Shown: positions 1 to 8,275 of the stretch, in pieces
Layout of the letters: every line of letters begins with the position of its first letter
Numbering within the stretch: the stretch's first letter is position 1
Source: a virus
DNA: 23,738 nucleotides
Virus record (IMG/VR): IMGVR_UViG_3300045125_000115
Coordinates: 1-23,738 of that record
Reading direction: 5' to 3' (one strand)
Translations under genes and position numbers: made by a program
The notes under the pieces: generated by a model
What the model was told of the DNA's origin: nothing
The model's input: only the letters and a program-made list of their open reading frames with translations
Databases searched by the model: none

Positions 1-612
1 AAAAAAATTAATTTTGGAGATGTTTTACTATTTTTCTCCAAAAAATTGGTCTAAAGAAAAATTTTATAAATTTATAGAAATACCAAATTTCTCATACGAT
101 GAATATAACAAATTTTGTTTGATTGATCTGGTAAAATATGTTACACCAATTATGTGCTTATAATTCAAGATGATGGATTTGTACACAATCCAGAACTATG
201 GAATAACGATTATTTAACTATGATTACATAGGTGCACCGTGGCCAAAACAGCATTTATTTTTTAATACCAAAAGATGGCCTATAATTCTGGCTAAATTGC
301 AAAGCGTAAAATGAGTACATGAATGCGGTAGGTGCATGGTGGGTTTACACAAGAAGCAAAAAAGTTACGCTTGAAGAAGCTGCTAAAATCATTCATGGAA
401 AAGAGCATCAAAGATATCCCGAAGATGTTTTGACATTGCTTGATTCAGAAAAAAGTTAGAAGTGCTAAATTTAAAATTTGCTCCCTATAGTAGCAAAACT
501 CATTTTCATGTGAATCCATTTACGTAGAAAATGGAGATTAATTCTCCTGACAATACTTTTTGGATTTCATAGGTAAAGAGTACACATATGACTTTTAGTT
601 CCATGGCTAAAT
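1..612 (+). CDS. DUF5672-family protein, 5' end outside window, frameshifted
   Basis: The gene runs in from the left edge and is read by joining frames. Segments seen are YYFSPKNWSKEKFYKF near 28-75, IIQDDGFVHNPELWNN near 160-210, YIGAPWP near 226-246, HGGFT near 337, YPEDVLTL near 415-440 and FGFHGKEYTYDF near 559-595. The run QDDGF...NPELW, then YDYIGAPW, a GGF motif and a late FGFHG is the recognised pattern of DUF5672, a family found beside glycosyltransferases in bacterial and phage polysaccharide loci and thought to be glycosyltransferase-like. At least four one-base shifts interrupt it. The end is put at the stop near 610, but readable text after it (GHFLWKEFGENKKIYLE, about 660-710) could be its C-terminus or the start of the next gene. 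Family call is fairly firm; the biochemical role is unknown. Confidence 0.55.
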
Positions 613-1245
613 AACGTAGAATTGGAATTATAATGCAAGTCACCAAATTTTTCTTTTGATGGCCATTTTTTATGGAAAGAATTTGGTGAAAATAAAAAAA
701 TTTATTTGGAACATACAAACATTTTTTGTAATATTTACACATTATCATACTATGAGCAATTAAAAAATTTAAGATATTAATTTAGCGTGTTAGAGACTGG
801 AACCCTATAGTTTCTCACAGCGCAATGTGTGGCATGTTCCAAGTTATTTTCTAATGTAAGCACCGTAGAGCTGTGCGGAACAAAAAAAACCCATACAATA
901 ATAAAAATTTATTAGAATTATATAAAAATATTAAAAAAGAATATAATAATACTTGATTTTTATTTTGGTGAAAGTCCTAAATTTTTAAAAGAACTTATTT
1001 CTAAAACTCTGATGAAACCTTTATTTATTTTGGATGCCCATACTTTTAATTATTCGCCAATGTTGGATTGAACTTAATGCAATAAAAAATAATAGTAATA
1101 AAAATGATCATATAATAATGAGGTCGATGAGTTGTAATGATGCACTAGGTGTAACGGTTACCCATCATATGACATTTTACAAAATGCTATGTTAGATATT
1201 AATTCAGACTACAAAATTACTAACACGTTTCAGGGGCATTCTTTT
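613..1245 (+). CDS. Class I SAM-dependent methyltransferase-like protein, frameshifted
   Basis: Joined frames give SVLETGT near 785-806, then HSAMCGMF, then DFYFGESPKFLKELI near 955-1000 followed by KPLFILDAH near 1015-1041, then IIIIDDVDEL (after correction) near 1108-1136 and PSYDILQNAMLDINSDYKIT near 1160-1222. The order glycine-containing VETGT-like loop, G-[DE]-S...L..., [LF]F.LDAH, IDDV is that of small Rossmann-fold methyltransferases common in glycan clusters. The start is not resolved; 613-780 holds readable text I cannot place, ending YYEQLKNLRY just before the LETGT loop. Reading frame changes at least five times, so no boundary is exact. The end runs into the Rossmann start of the next gene. 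The substrate, probably a sugar, is not visible. Confidence 0.42.
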
Positions 1246-2248
1246 AATCTCACATATAATCACAATGAATATATTGGCCAACAGGCGATTGCTGGATTAT
1301 TGGGTCTCCCGATTAGCCGACTGGATCAAGTTGGAAAATACAGATTGCCAGAGTTATAGTGGAATCGATGATTTATGGTGGTATAGATATTGAAAACGTA
1401 AATTTAAAAGTTAAATTTTTTAAATTAAATTTAGCTAATTCAGATAATATTAGGTGGAGTACAGTGATGCAAACCCACGTATGTCTATCACTTATGCAGC
1501 ATAGCGCCGTGCAGAGGGATTGCTGCTCCTTTTTATAAGACAATTTAATTATGAAAAATAATTTAATTGCCACAACCAGGTTGACAAATCAATCACTGCT
1601 GTACGATGAAGAGATAGTATTTAAGCATCAACCATGGCCGTTTATGGATAAATAAACCACCATTTGTCGAATCATACTCAACAGGCGCCAATTGATCCGT
1701 ATGGCATAGCAAAATATGCATGCTGAAATGGATTCTAGAAGCGGCTGCTGGACGAACATGGGCGCGGTGGTGCTGCATATTCAGGGCCCCACAATGTTTA
1801 TGGTGTAAAACAAAACATTTGGAGGACAAGTATAGAAATGCTTTAAGATATGGATGTACCAGCACATGACTGGGATGCCTCTCTCAATTTATGGAAGACG
1901 GTACGCAGACCCGTGCATTCAGTTATGTCGATGATCGCAGTACCGGGCTTGGAAAGGCGCAGTGGACCCACAAGCATCCAAACAAATTTTTAATATTGGT
2001 GGTGATGACCACTGTACACAATGAGTGCGGATACATTAATCGAAGTAATGGATGGTGGAAAAAAATTTATCTGAAACAAAGACATGAAGTCAAAGATGCC
2101 TGTATCACATGATAAAATTAAAAATTTGTTAAATTTTATATAAAACTCACTGACCTAAAAACTGGATTGACCAAATGGAGTGGGCAAAGTCTCAGGCCAA
2201 GAGAGTTAGAAAACTTTATCTTCGTATGAGCTAGATAAGGGCATATAA
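1230..2248 (+). CDS. NAD-dependent sugar-nucleotide epimerase/dehydratase, frameshifted
   Basis: Despite many indels the extended short-chain dehydrogenase pattern can be followed. YIGQQAIAGLLG near 1270-1305 is the first Rossmann helix, followed by RLDQVG. VYHLCSIA near 1485-1505 corresponds to the usual H-L-A-A segment. SSTMAVYG (after correction, near 1625-1645) is the Ser-containing active-site strand. DPYGIAKYA near 1695-1725 carries the catalytic Tyr-x-x-x-Lys. HNVYGVKQNIW near 1790-1825 and GDGTQTRAFSYVDD near 1893-1935 are C-terminal substrate-domain motifs. The tail (LTKW..AKSQAKRELENF) matches the usual GL..M..W end. With the last frame restored, the stop TAA at 2246-2248 overlaps the next ATG (TAATG). 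Closest in feel to UDP-glucose/GlcNAc 4-epimerases, but the product sugar cannot be assigned. Class firm, specificity unknown. Confidence 0.6.
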
Positions 2249-3163
2249 TGATTTTGGAAATTGAAATAATGAAAGTGTTTTTTATTGAAAACAATCATCA
2301 TCCTGATTATTTTGGTACAAAAACTCTTTTTGAATCTTTGGAAATTGAAACGGATGTGGCCACCGAGGAACTGACATTAAGTTTGGGCGCTAATTACTGT
2401 TCAGTTTCAAAAAAAGATTTTAAATTTCAATGTGGAAAAAATTGGTATGACCCCAAAAACTCTTTTTCCAAATACAAAATTTACTTATAGCAACACTACA
2501 TGGGGTAAGGATTACTATATTTCAGTATGTAATCCCCACAATAGCTGAAAAATCTTCCATACGATGCAACCAAAAATATTTTTAAAAACGCAAGTTGTAA
2601 TGTGCTACTACTTCTTCAAAAAATGATTTTACAAAGTATAAAAATAAGCTCTTGTTGATTATGTAAAATCATATGGTGGGACGAGACTTACGTATTTTAT
2701 TCCGCACAAGGGGTGAATTAAAAGAAAAAATATATAACCCAATTAATGGAATCCTATAAAACAAAAAATATTTTGATGAAATGATGTATCTAAAGCAATC
2801 GTATCCTGTTATTATTGCAGGGCACCCTGATGCACCAGATGGTATAGTTGATGATTGGAACACTTGTGATCACAGACAAGCGCTTCTAGTACATCATAAA
2901 GAATATGGTTCATGTTGTAACGCGGTAATGAAAGCACTTTGACTGCGGTATACCGATATACATAAGCAGAGAAAATAGATACAAACTTGGATTCGACGAT
3001 GATGCCTGATTTTTTTATTTTTAGTGATGATTATAACATATCCAAAGCATATGAAATCAGTAATTATGCAGACAATTCGTTGATTCAATTTGAATTTAGA
3101 AAAGTAAAAAATTTAAAAAAGGCAAAAGAAGAGTTTAAAACCATATTAAATATAAAGGTATAA
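2248..3163 (+). CDS. Unrecognised protein with a possible glycosyltransferase-like C-terminal half, frameshifted
   Basis: The start is ATG 2248 (MILEIEIMKVFFIENNHH), or ATG 2269 (MKVFFIENN), coupled to the preceding stop. The N-terminal 80 residues are open and show a beta-strand start, KVFFIENN. After indels between about 2490 and 2760, the second half reads VIIAGHPDAPDGIVDDW near 2810-2860, then NAVMKALDCGIPIYI, RYKLGFDD and PDFFIFSDDYNISKAYEIS near 2915-3060, ending KEEFKTILNIKV with TAA at 3161-3163. A small-residue-rich segment followed by ALDCGIPIY resembles the donor-binding lobe of GT-B glycosyltransferases, where a conserved ALA.G.PV stretch precedes the nucleotide-sugar site. That resemblance and the sugar-gene neighbours are the only basis for the call. 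It could equally be an unknown phage family. Confidence 0.4.
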
Positions 3164-3164
3164 T

Positions 3165-3725
3165 ATGACTACATTAAGTGAAATTTATAAAAATAGTTGC
3201 GAACTTGCAATAGCCGAGGGAATGGAACAACACGGTTCCGACAAAGGAACACACCACAGTTATATCGATGTTTATGAAAATTTATTTTCAAAGTACAAAA
3301 ATAAACAAATTAATCTTTTAGAAATTGGAGTAAACCGTGGTTATAGTTTATATACGTGGAAAAATTATTTTATAAATGCTACCAATATAGTCGGAATAGA
3401 ATATCAACCACACATCGTATATAAAAAAGATGGAGTAAAATTAATTTATTCTGATATCAATGATGCAAACGATGTTAACCTACAATTGGGTGATATGAAA
3501 TTTGATATTATAATAGACGATGGGAGTCACAGAATTGAAGATCAACTTTTTGCATTTGAACTTTTAAAGGATCGTTTGAATCCTGGTGGCATCTACGTCA
3601 TAGAAGATATTCAAAATTTAGAATTAGATATTTTCTAAAGTTTGAAAAATATTATCCAATTGTTTACGATTTGAGAAAAAATAAAAAATCGATGGGATGA
3701 TGTATTGTTTGTTTGGGAGAAATAA
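3165..3725 (+). CDS. Class I SAM-dependent methyltransferase (glycan-cluster type)
   Basis: The start ATG 3165 has AAGG upstream (3155-3158) and lies one base after the previous stop. The open N-terminal 157 residues contain HGSDKGTHHSYIDVYE (about 23-38), then LLEIGVNRGYSL (about 50-61), the SAM-binding motif I, then IVGIEYQ (motif II acid), DIIIDDGSH (about 120-128) and LNPGGIYVIEDI (about 143-154). This is the arrangement of the methyltransferases that start H.[ST]DKG..H.Y...Y and are frequent in sugar-modification loci. After a shift near 3638 the text continues KFEKYYPIVYDLRKNKK, and after a second near 3689 it reads RWDDVLFVWEK and stops at TAA 3723-3725, directly before the next ATG. 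The restored length is about 185 residues. Methyl acceptor unknown. Confidence 0.68.
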
Positions 3726-3726
3726 T

Positions 3727-4502
3727 ATGAAAATATATGATTGTTTTACTTTTTATAATGAATTAGATCTTCTCGAAATCAGATTAAATGAATTAAACGA
3801 TGTTGTTGATAAATTTGTATTGGTGGAAGCTGAAAAGACACATCAAAATAAAGATAAAGAACTTTATTTTGAAAATAATAAAATTAAATTTGCTCCATTT
3901 TTGCATAAAATAATTCACATTATTGTACCAAAAGAACTTTTTGTAGATAATGATGCATGGTATAATGAAAAATTACAAAGAAATTGTATTTTAGAAGGTT
4001 TAAAAGAAACTAATGATGATGATTTTTTAATAGTATCTGATTTGGATGAAATACCATCTAGTGAATCTATAAAACAAGCTATAAATTTTAATCAAACACC
4101 TTTATCTTTTGAGCATATTTTACACTATTATTACTTGAATACACCATTACTTGTAAATAATAGTGAAAAAAATTTAGGTAGTGTTTTATTAAAAAAATCT
4201 TTTTTGAAAAAAATACAGAAATTGTTAGAGACAGAAAAAAACACAGTTTTGATATTGTAGAAAATGCTGGTTGGCATTTTTCATTTTTGGGAAATGAGAA
4301 CATAGTTTACAATAAAATTCAAAATTATGCACACACTGAATTTTCTCACTTTGATTCCGAAACAATTAAAAATCGTTTGCATAATATGCAAGATCCTTTA
4401 GGTAGAAAAAATTGTAAATTAATTTGTAATACAAATTTGGAATATCTTCCAACATACGTAAAAAACAATTTAAAAAAATTTGAAAAATATATAAAGAGGT
4501 AA
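3727..4502 (+). CDS. Glycosyltransferase family 17-like protein
   Basis: The start MKIYDCFTFYNELDLLEIRL at ATG 3727 is typical of GT17, the family of beta-1,4-mannosyl-glycoprotein N-acetylglucosaminyltransferase (MGAT3-like). Further family marks are DKFVLVEAEKTHQNK (about 34-48), NEKLQRNCI (about 89-97) and DDDFLIVSDLDEIP (about 107-120), where D-L-D-E is the metal/donor acidic motif. A shift in the A-rich stretch 4190-4250 breaks the frame; the second part continues FDIVENAGWHFSFLGNENI and ends KKFEKYIKR with TAA 4500-4502. The AGWHFS segment is also typical of the family's C-terminal half. Corrected length is about 255 residues. It sits between a methyltransferase and a GDP-mannose epimerase-like gene. 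Donor and acceptor in a phage context are unknown. Confidence 0.72.
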
Positions 4503-4504
4503 AT

Positions 4505-5469
4505 ATGAAAAAAGCTTTAGTATTGGGCGCAGGTGGATTTATTGGTGGACATCTCGTAACGAGACTTAAAAAAGAAGGTTATTGGGTTCGTGGAGTTGAT
4601 ATAAAAGAACACGAATATAAAAAAACCGATGCAGATGAATTTTTTGTATTAGATCTTAGAAATGCAGATAATGTTACCAGATCCTTTACCATACACAGCA
4701 TCACTGAAACATTTGATGAAGTATATCAACTTGCAGCTGATATGGGTGGGGCAGGGTATATTTTCACTGGTGATCATGATGCAGATGTTATGCATAATTC
4801 TGCTATTATAAATTTAAATGTTGCAAACCAAGCAATTAAATACAAAAAAATGCCAAAGATTTTTTATTCATCTTCAGCATGTATGTATCCAGAATATAAT
4901 CAATTAGATCCAGATAACCCAAAATGCTCTGAAAATTCTGCATATCCTGCTGCACCAGATAGTGAGTATGGTTGGGAAAAATTATTTAGCGAAAGATTGT
5001 ATATGGCTTACAATCGAAATTATGGGTTACCTGTGCGTATTGGCAGATTTCACAATATCTTTGGTCCATATGGATCTTGAATAATGGAAAGGAAAAAAGC
5101 ACCCGCCGCATTATGTCGTAAGGTAGCATTTTCTAAAAATGGAGAGATAGAAATTTGGGGGGATGGAAAACAAACAAGATCTTTCTTATATGTTGATGAA
5201 TGTCTTGAATGTGTTCGTAGATTTATGGATAGTGATTTTAGTGGACCTATGAATATAGGATCCGAAGAAATGGTTACCATTAATGAACTTGCAGAAAAAG
5301 TTATGATTATTGCTACTAAAAAATTAAATATAAAACACATTTCAGGTCCACAAGGAGTTCGTGGTAGGAATTCAGATAATACTTTAATGAAAGAAAAACT
5401 CGGATGGATTCCAAGTTTACCGGTTACATATGGTTTAGAAAAACATATGAATGGATTTCTAATTTATGA
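4505..5469 (+). CDS. GDP-mannose 3,5-epimerase-like NAD-dependent epimerase
   Basis: This is an extended SDR enzyme that closely follows the GDP-mannose 3,5-epimerase (GME) pattern; GME converts GDP-D-mannose to GDP-L-galactose and GDP-L-gulose. Visible are GAGGFIG (8-14) for NAD, YQLAADMGGAGYI (74-86), YSSSACMYPE (121-130) with the acid/base Cys126, YGWEK (155-159) with Tyr155 and Lys159, GRFHNIFGPYG (180-190), EKAPAALCRKV, WGDGKQTRSFLYVDEC, MNIGSEEMV and GPQGVRGRNSDN. An apparent stop TGA at 5078-5080 comes from one missing base near 5079 and one extra A in the run near 5094; correcting both gives GSWNNGKEKAPAAL, as in the family. A further missing A near 5441 hides the true end GLEKTYEWISNL-TGA (5467-5469), which overlaps the next ATG as ATGA. 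As sequenced, the last frame runs on to 5491. Confidence 0.82.
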
Positions 5470-6025
5470 AAATAATTCAAATAGGAGCTAACAGAGGAAA
5501 TGATGATTTAACAAATTTACTTAATAACACACAACCAAATAAATTTGTTATAGTTGAACCTATGAGCATTCACAATGAATGTATAAATTTTTGTTACAAT
5601 TGGATTGAAAACAAAATTATAGAAAACCTAGCAATTGTAAAGGATGATACAGTTAATATTGATTTTTATTATCATGTTGATGATGGACCCGGTTACGAAG
5701 TATCTTCTATTGATTTAAATCACATATTAAAACACGGTTATAATGAAAGTGGAATTATAAAAATTACAGTACCTTGTATTAATATTAATGAATTATTAAA
5801 AAACACAAAATAATTAATTTGGATATTTTGTTTATAGACGCAGAAGGATATGATGATGAAATTATACGATCTATAGATTTTAATATATACAAAATTAATA
5901 AAATATATTTTGAAAATCTTCATTTAAAAACTGATGTAAATGATTATTTAAAAAGCAAAGGATATGCTGTAAAAACAAATATCGGAACCAATGGGTGGAT
6001 GAACTTAGCTGAATTTTTAATATAA
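5466..6025 (+). CDS. FkbM-family methyltransferase
   Basis: The gene starts at ATG 5466, in a restored ATGA overlap with the epimerase. The N-terminus MKIIQIGANRGNDD is the FkbM SAM-binding loop. FVIVEPMSIHNECI (about 29-42) is the acidic strand and following helix, GYEVSSID the mid-domain segment, and LDILFIDAEGYDDEIIRSID the characteristic D-x-E-G-x-[DE] motif. A missing A in the run near 5802-5812 splits the frame; correction gives NELLKKHKIINLDILFIDAEG without a gap. It ends ...NGWMNLAEFLI with TAA at 6023-6025. Corrected length is about 186 residues, short for the family but complete in motifs. FkbM enzymes make O-methyl groups on sugars and natural products; here a methylated surface glycan is plausible but not shown. 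Confidence 0.72.
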
Positions 6026-6032
6026 ATATTGT

Positions 6033-6607
6033 ATGGAACACTTTTATAATGAAAATATTTTTGGAGAAAATTGGTTTGATTATTCGGAATTATATAAATC
6101 ACAAGTAAATAAAGCAATAGACGGTAGCCATTTTGTAGAAGTTGGATCGTGGAAAGGTAGAAGTTCTGCTTTTATGGCTGTAGAAATAATAAATTCTGGT
6201 AAAAAAATTAAATTTGATTGTGTGGATACTTGGACTGGAACAGAGGATTTGAATGAAAAAGCATCCGTTCCAGAATATCAAAATGATCCAGCCATATTAA
6301 ACAATACATTATATGATGTTTTTTTAAAAATAATGAAAAAGTTTTACATATAATAAATCCCATAAAAATGTCTTCGACCAAGGCTTCGTTATTATATGAA
6401 AATGAATCTTTAGATTTTGTATTTATCGACGCATGTCATACTTACGAGTGTGTTGACGCTGATATAAAGGCATGGCTTCCTAAAATTAAAATAGGTGGTA
6501 TGTTGTGCGGCCATGATGCCGGATACGGGCCAATCGATTTAGCTGTGGCTCACAATTTACCTGGAAATATAAAAAGTGGTTCTTGTTGGCTATACAATAA
6601 AAGTTAA
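6033..6607 (+). CDS. Class I SAM-dependent methyltransferase (Methyltransf_24-like)
   Basis: The start ATG 6033 (MEHFYNENIFGENWFDYSEL) is 7 bases after the FkbM stop. HFVEVGSWKGRSSAFMAVEI (about 34-53) is motif I; KIKFDCVDTWTGTEDLN (about 59-75) holds the acidic end of strand 2 and the W-x-G seen in this family; SLDFVFIDACHTYECVDADI and LPKIKIGGMLCGHDAGYGP are the strand 4 D-x-x-H-x-Y and strand 5 GG..GHD motifs. One indel near 6330-6345 splits the gene; the restored junction reads KNNEKVLHIINPIKMSST. It ends at TAA 6605-6607, just before the promoter of the replication block, so it is the last gene of the sugar island. Predicted length is about 190 residues. Substrate unknown, most likely a sugar by context. 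Confidence 0.7.
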
Positions 6608-6618
6608 ATAACTTAAAT

Positions 6619-6647
6619 TTGACTTTTTATTGATTATAAAGTATAAT
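6619..6647 (+). promoter_or_regulatory. Sigma70-type promoter, TTGACT-17-TATAAT
   Basis: TTGACT (6619-6624) and a perfect TATAAT (6642-6647) are separated by 17 bases, the optimal spacing, in the short gap between the sugar island and gp55. Transcription would start near 6653-6655. A second promoter with the same TTGACTTTTT start lies at 23474, which argues against chance. It would serve host RNA polymerase for early or middle expression of gp55 and the genes after it. Confidence 0.65.
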
Positions 6648-6653
6648 GTTAAC

Positions 6654-7205
6654 GTGAAAAAACCAAAGAAAAAGAAAGCTAAACCATCAGATGATGATTA
6701 TGTTGACAATAATCAGCTCTATAATGCTTTAGTTGAATACAATAAAAAAGTAAAAGAAAATGAAAACTCTGGAAGAAAAAAACCAAAACTACCAGATTAT
6801 ATCGGTGAATGTATTTTAAAAATTGCAAGCCGTTTGTCATATAGACCAAATTTTGCAAACTACCCCTACAGGGAAGAAATGGTATCAGATGCTGTTTTAA
6901 ATTGCATAACTTATATTGACAACTTTGATCCAAAAAATCAACCAGCCCATTTGGTTATCTTAACCCAAATATGCTGGTTTTCTTTTGTTCGTATTATAAA
7001 CAAAGAAAAGAAAGAAAAGTATACCCAGTATAAATTTGCAGAACAGCAAAACAATAAAGACTTTCAAAATTGGTTTAATGAAACTTATGCTGGAATAGAT
7101 ATAGGAAGAAGAGATTTCTTTGGCTTGACTGATTCAGATATGGAAAGATTTGATGAAATGATGAATCACAAAAGCAAAAATAAGAGAAAAAGAAAGCAAA
7201 AATAG
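6654..7205 (+). CDS. 55: T4 gp55-like sigma factor for late transcription
   Basis: gp55 is the phage sigma factor that directs host RNA polymerase to late promoters (TATAAATA-like), activated by gp45. The frame is fully open. It opens with a Lys-rich segment (KKPKKKKAKP), then YVDNNQLYNALVEY, then YIGECILKIASRLSYRPNF and YREEMVSDAVLNCITYIDNF, the sigma region 2-like core, then TQICWFSFVRIINKEKKEKYTQYK. The C-terminus is basic (KSKNKRKRKQK). The stretch QPAHLVIL before TQICW departs from the usual NPF-Y-FTQI; another frame of the same DNA reads SPFGYL, so a compensating pair of indels may sit near 6940-6965. No ATG fits; GTG 6654 gives the best N-terminus, with TTG 6630 as alternative. The GTG coincides with the predicted transcription start. 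Length about 183 residues, near the T4 gp55 size of 185. Confidence 0.87.
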   Translation: MKKPKKKKAKPSDDDYVDNNQLYNALVEYNKKVKENENSGRKKPKLPDYIGECILKIASRLSYRPNFANYPYREEMVSDAVLNCITYIDNFDPKNQPAHLVILTQICWFSFVRIINKEKKEKYTQYKFAEQQNNKDFQNWFNETYAGIDIGRRDFFGLTDSDMERFDEMMNHKSKNKRKRKQK

Positions 7206-7218
7206 AATTATTTGACAT

Positions 7219-8275
7219 ATGAAAGCAATAATATTTCAACGATACCCATTTCGGGTATAAAGCAGATTCTTCAATTGTATTGGATTATTTTCTTTCTTTT
7301 TTTGAAAATCAACTTTTTCCTTACATAGTTAACAATAAAATTAGAACCAATGTTTCATCTTAGGTGATTTGTTTGATCGAAGAAAATATATTAATTTTAA
7401 AACTTTAAACAATGTTCAGTCAAAGATTTTTTGAACCTTTAAAAGACCATCGGTATCCGCTGCCATGTTATTTGTGGAAATCACGATACATTTTATAGAA
7501 ATACAAACAATGTAAATTCATTGAATGAATTGGCCAGCCATTATTCTAATTGGTCAGTTTATTCCGAACCAACAGAAATTGAACTTGAATATGGTTGTGT
7601 TGCATTGCTTGCCTTGGATCAATCCAGAAAACGAAGATGAAGCAGCAAAATTTTTACAAGACAAGTACATGCTTCAATTCTTACTTGGCCACCTTGAACT
7701 ATGTGGGTTCCAAAGCCATTCGTGGAGTATTTGTGGAGCAGGGATATGATCATAAGCACTTCGACAAGTTTGAGTATGTTCTTACTGGGCATTATCATGT
7801 TAAGTCTAGCCGGGATAACATTCATTATCTCGGTACACAATATCAGATGGCTTATTCGGATGTGTGGGAAGAGAAAGGCTTTCATGTCTTCGATTTCAAG
7901 AACCGCACTCTTGAATTTGTACCAAATCCAGAGAAGCTTTTCTATACGCTTGATTATAACGAAGACTCACCTGAAAAGATAAACTATGAACAATACAAAG
8001 ACAAATACGTCAAAATTTTTATCAAAAACAAAACTAAGCAAAATCAATTTGAAAAGCATATCGACAAATTTTATGAAGCTGGAGTTGCTGAACTTCCAGT
8101 TGCAGAAGAAGTAACTTCAAATCCAGAATTGGTGGCGGTAGACATTCACAAAGACACTCTTCAACTGCTGCATGAAGAACTGGACACAATCAACGAGAAG
8201 TCCGTAAACAAGAATACGCTTGCCGAAATCATAAACACGGCGTATAATAGTGCACTGTCAAAGGATGAAGAATGA
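7219..8275 (+). CDS. 47: T4 gp47-like recombination endonuclease subunit (Mre11-type)
   Basis: gp47 is the nuclease of the gp46/47 complex, the phage Mre11-Rad50, which resects DNA ends for recombination-dependent replication. Phosphodiesterase motifs are visible in order across several frames: SDTHFGYKAD near 7229-7265 (D-x-H), GDLFDRRKY near 7363-7390 (G-D-x-x-D), GIRCHVICGNHDTFYRN near 7449-7505 (G-N-H-D), LLGHLELCGF near 7683-7712, and LTGHYHVKS near 7783-7808 (G-H-x-H). Start ATG 7219 gives MKAIIF before the first motif. From about 7690 to the end the frame is open (GVFVEQGYDHKHFDKFEYV... to ALSKDEE). The stop TGA 8273-8275 overlaps the gp46 ATG as ATGA, so the two subunits are translationally coupled. 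At least four indels fall in the first 470 bases. Restored size about 350 residues, as in T4-like phages. Confidence 0.88.

Noticed and set aside
1-3163. True pseudogenes or a degenerate prophage remnant at the left end
   Set aside because: Catalytic and family motifs remain intact across frame changes and the gene junction at 2246-2250 is restored by frame correction, which fits sequencing error better than decay.
6021-6028. Perfect T4 late promoter sequence TATAAATA
   Set aside because: It overlaps the FkbM stop codon and the start point would fall at about 6035, after the ATG at 6033, so it could not serve the next gene. Probably chance in AT-rich DNA.
7212-7234. TTGACA followed by TAATAT before or within the start of gp47
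   Set aside because: The spacing is only 11 bases and the site overlaps the gp47 start codon.
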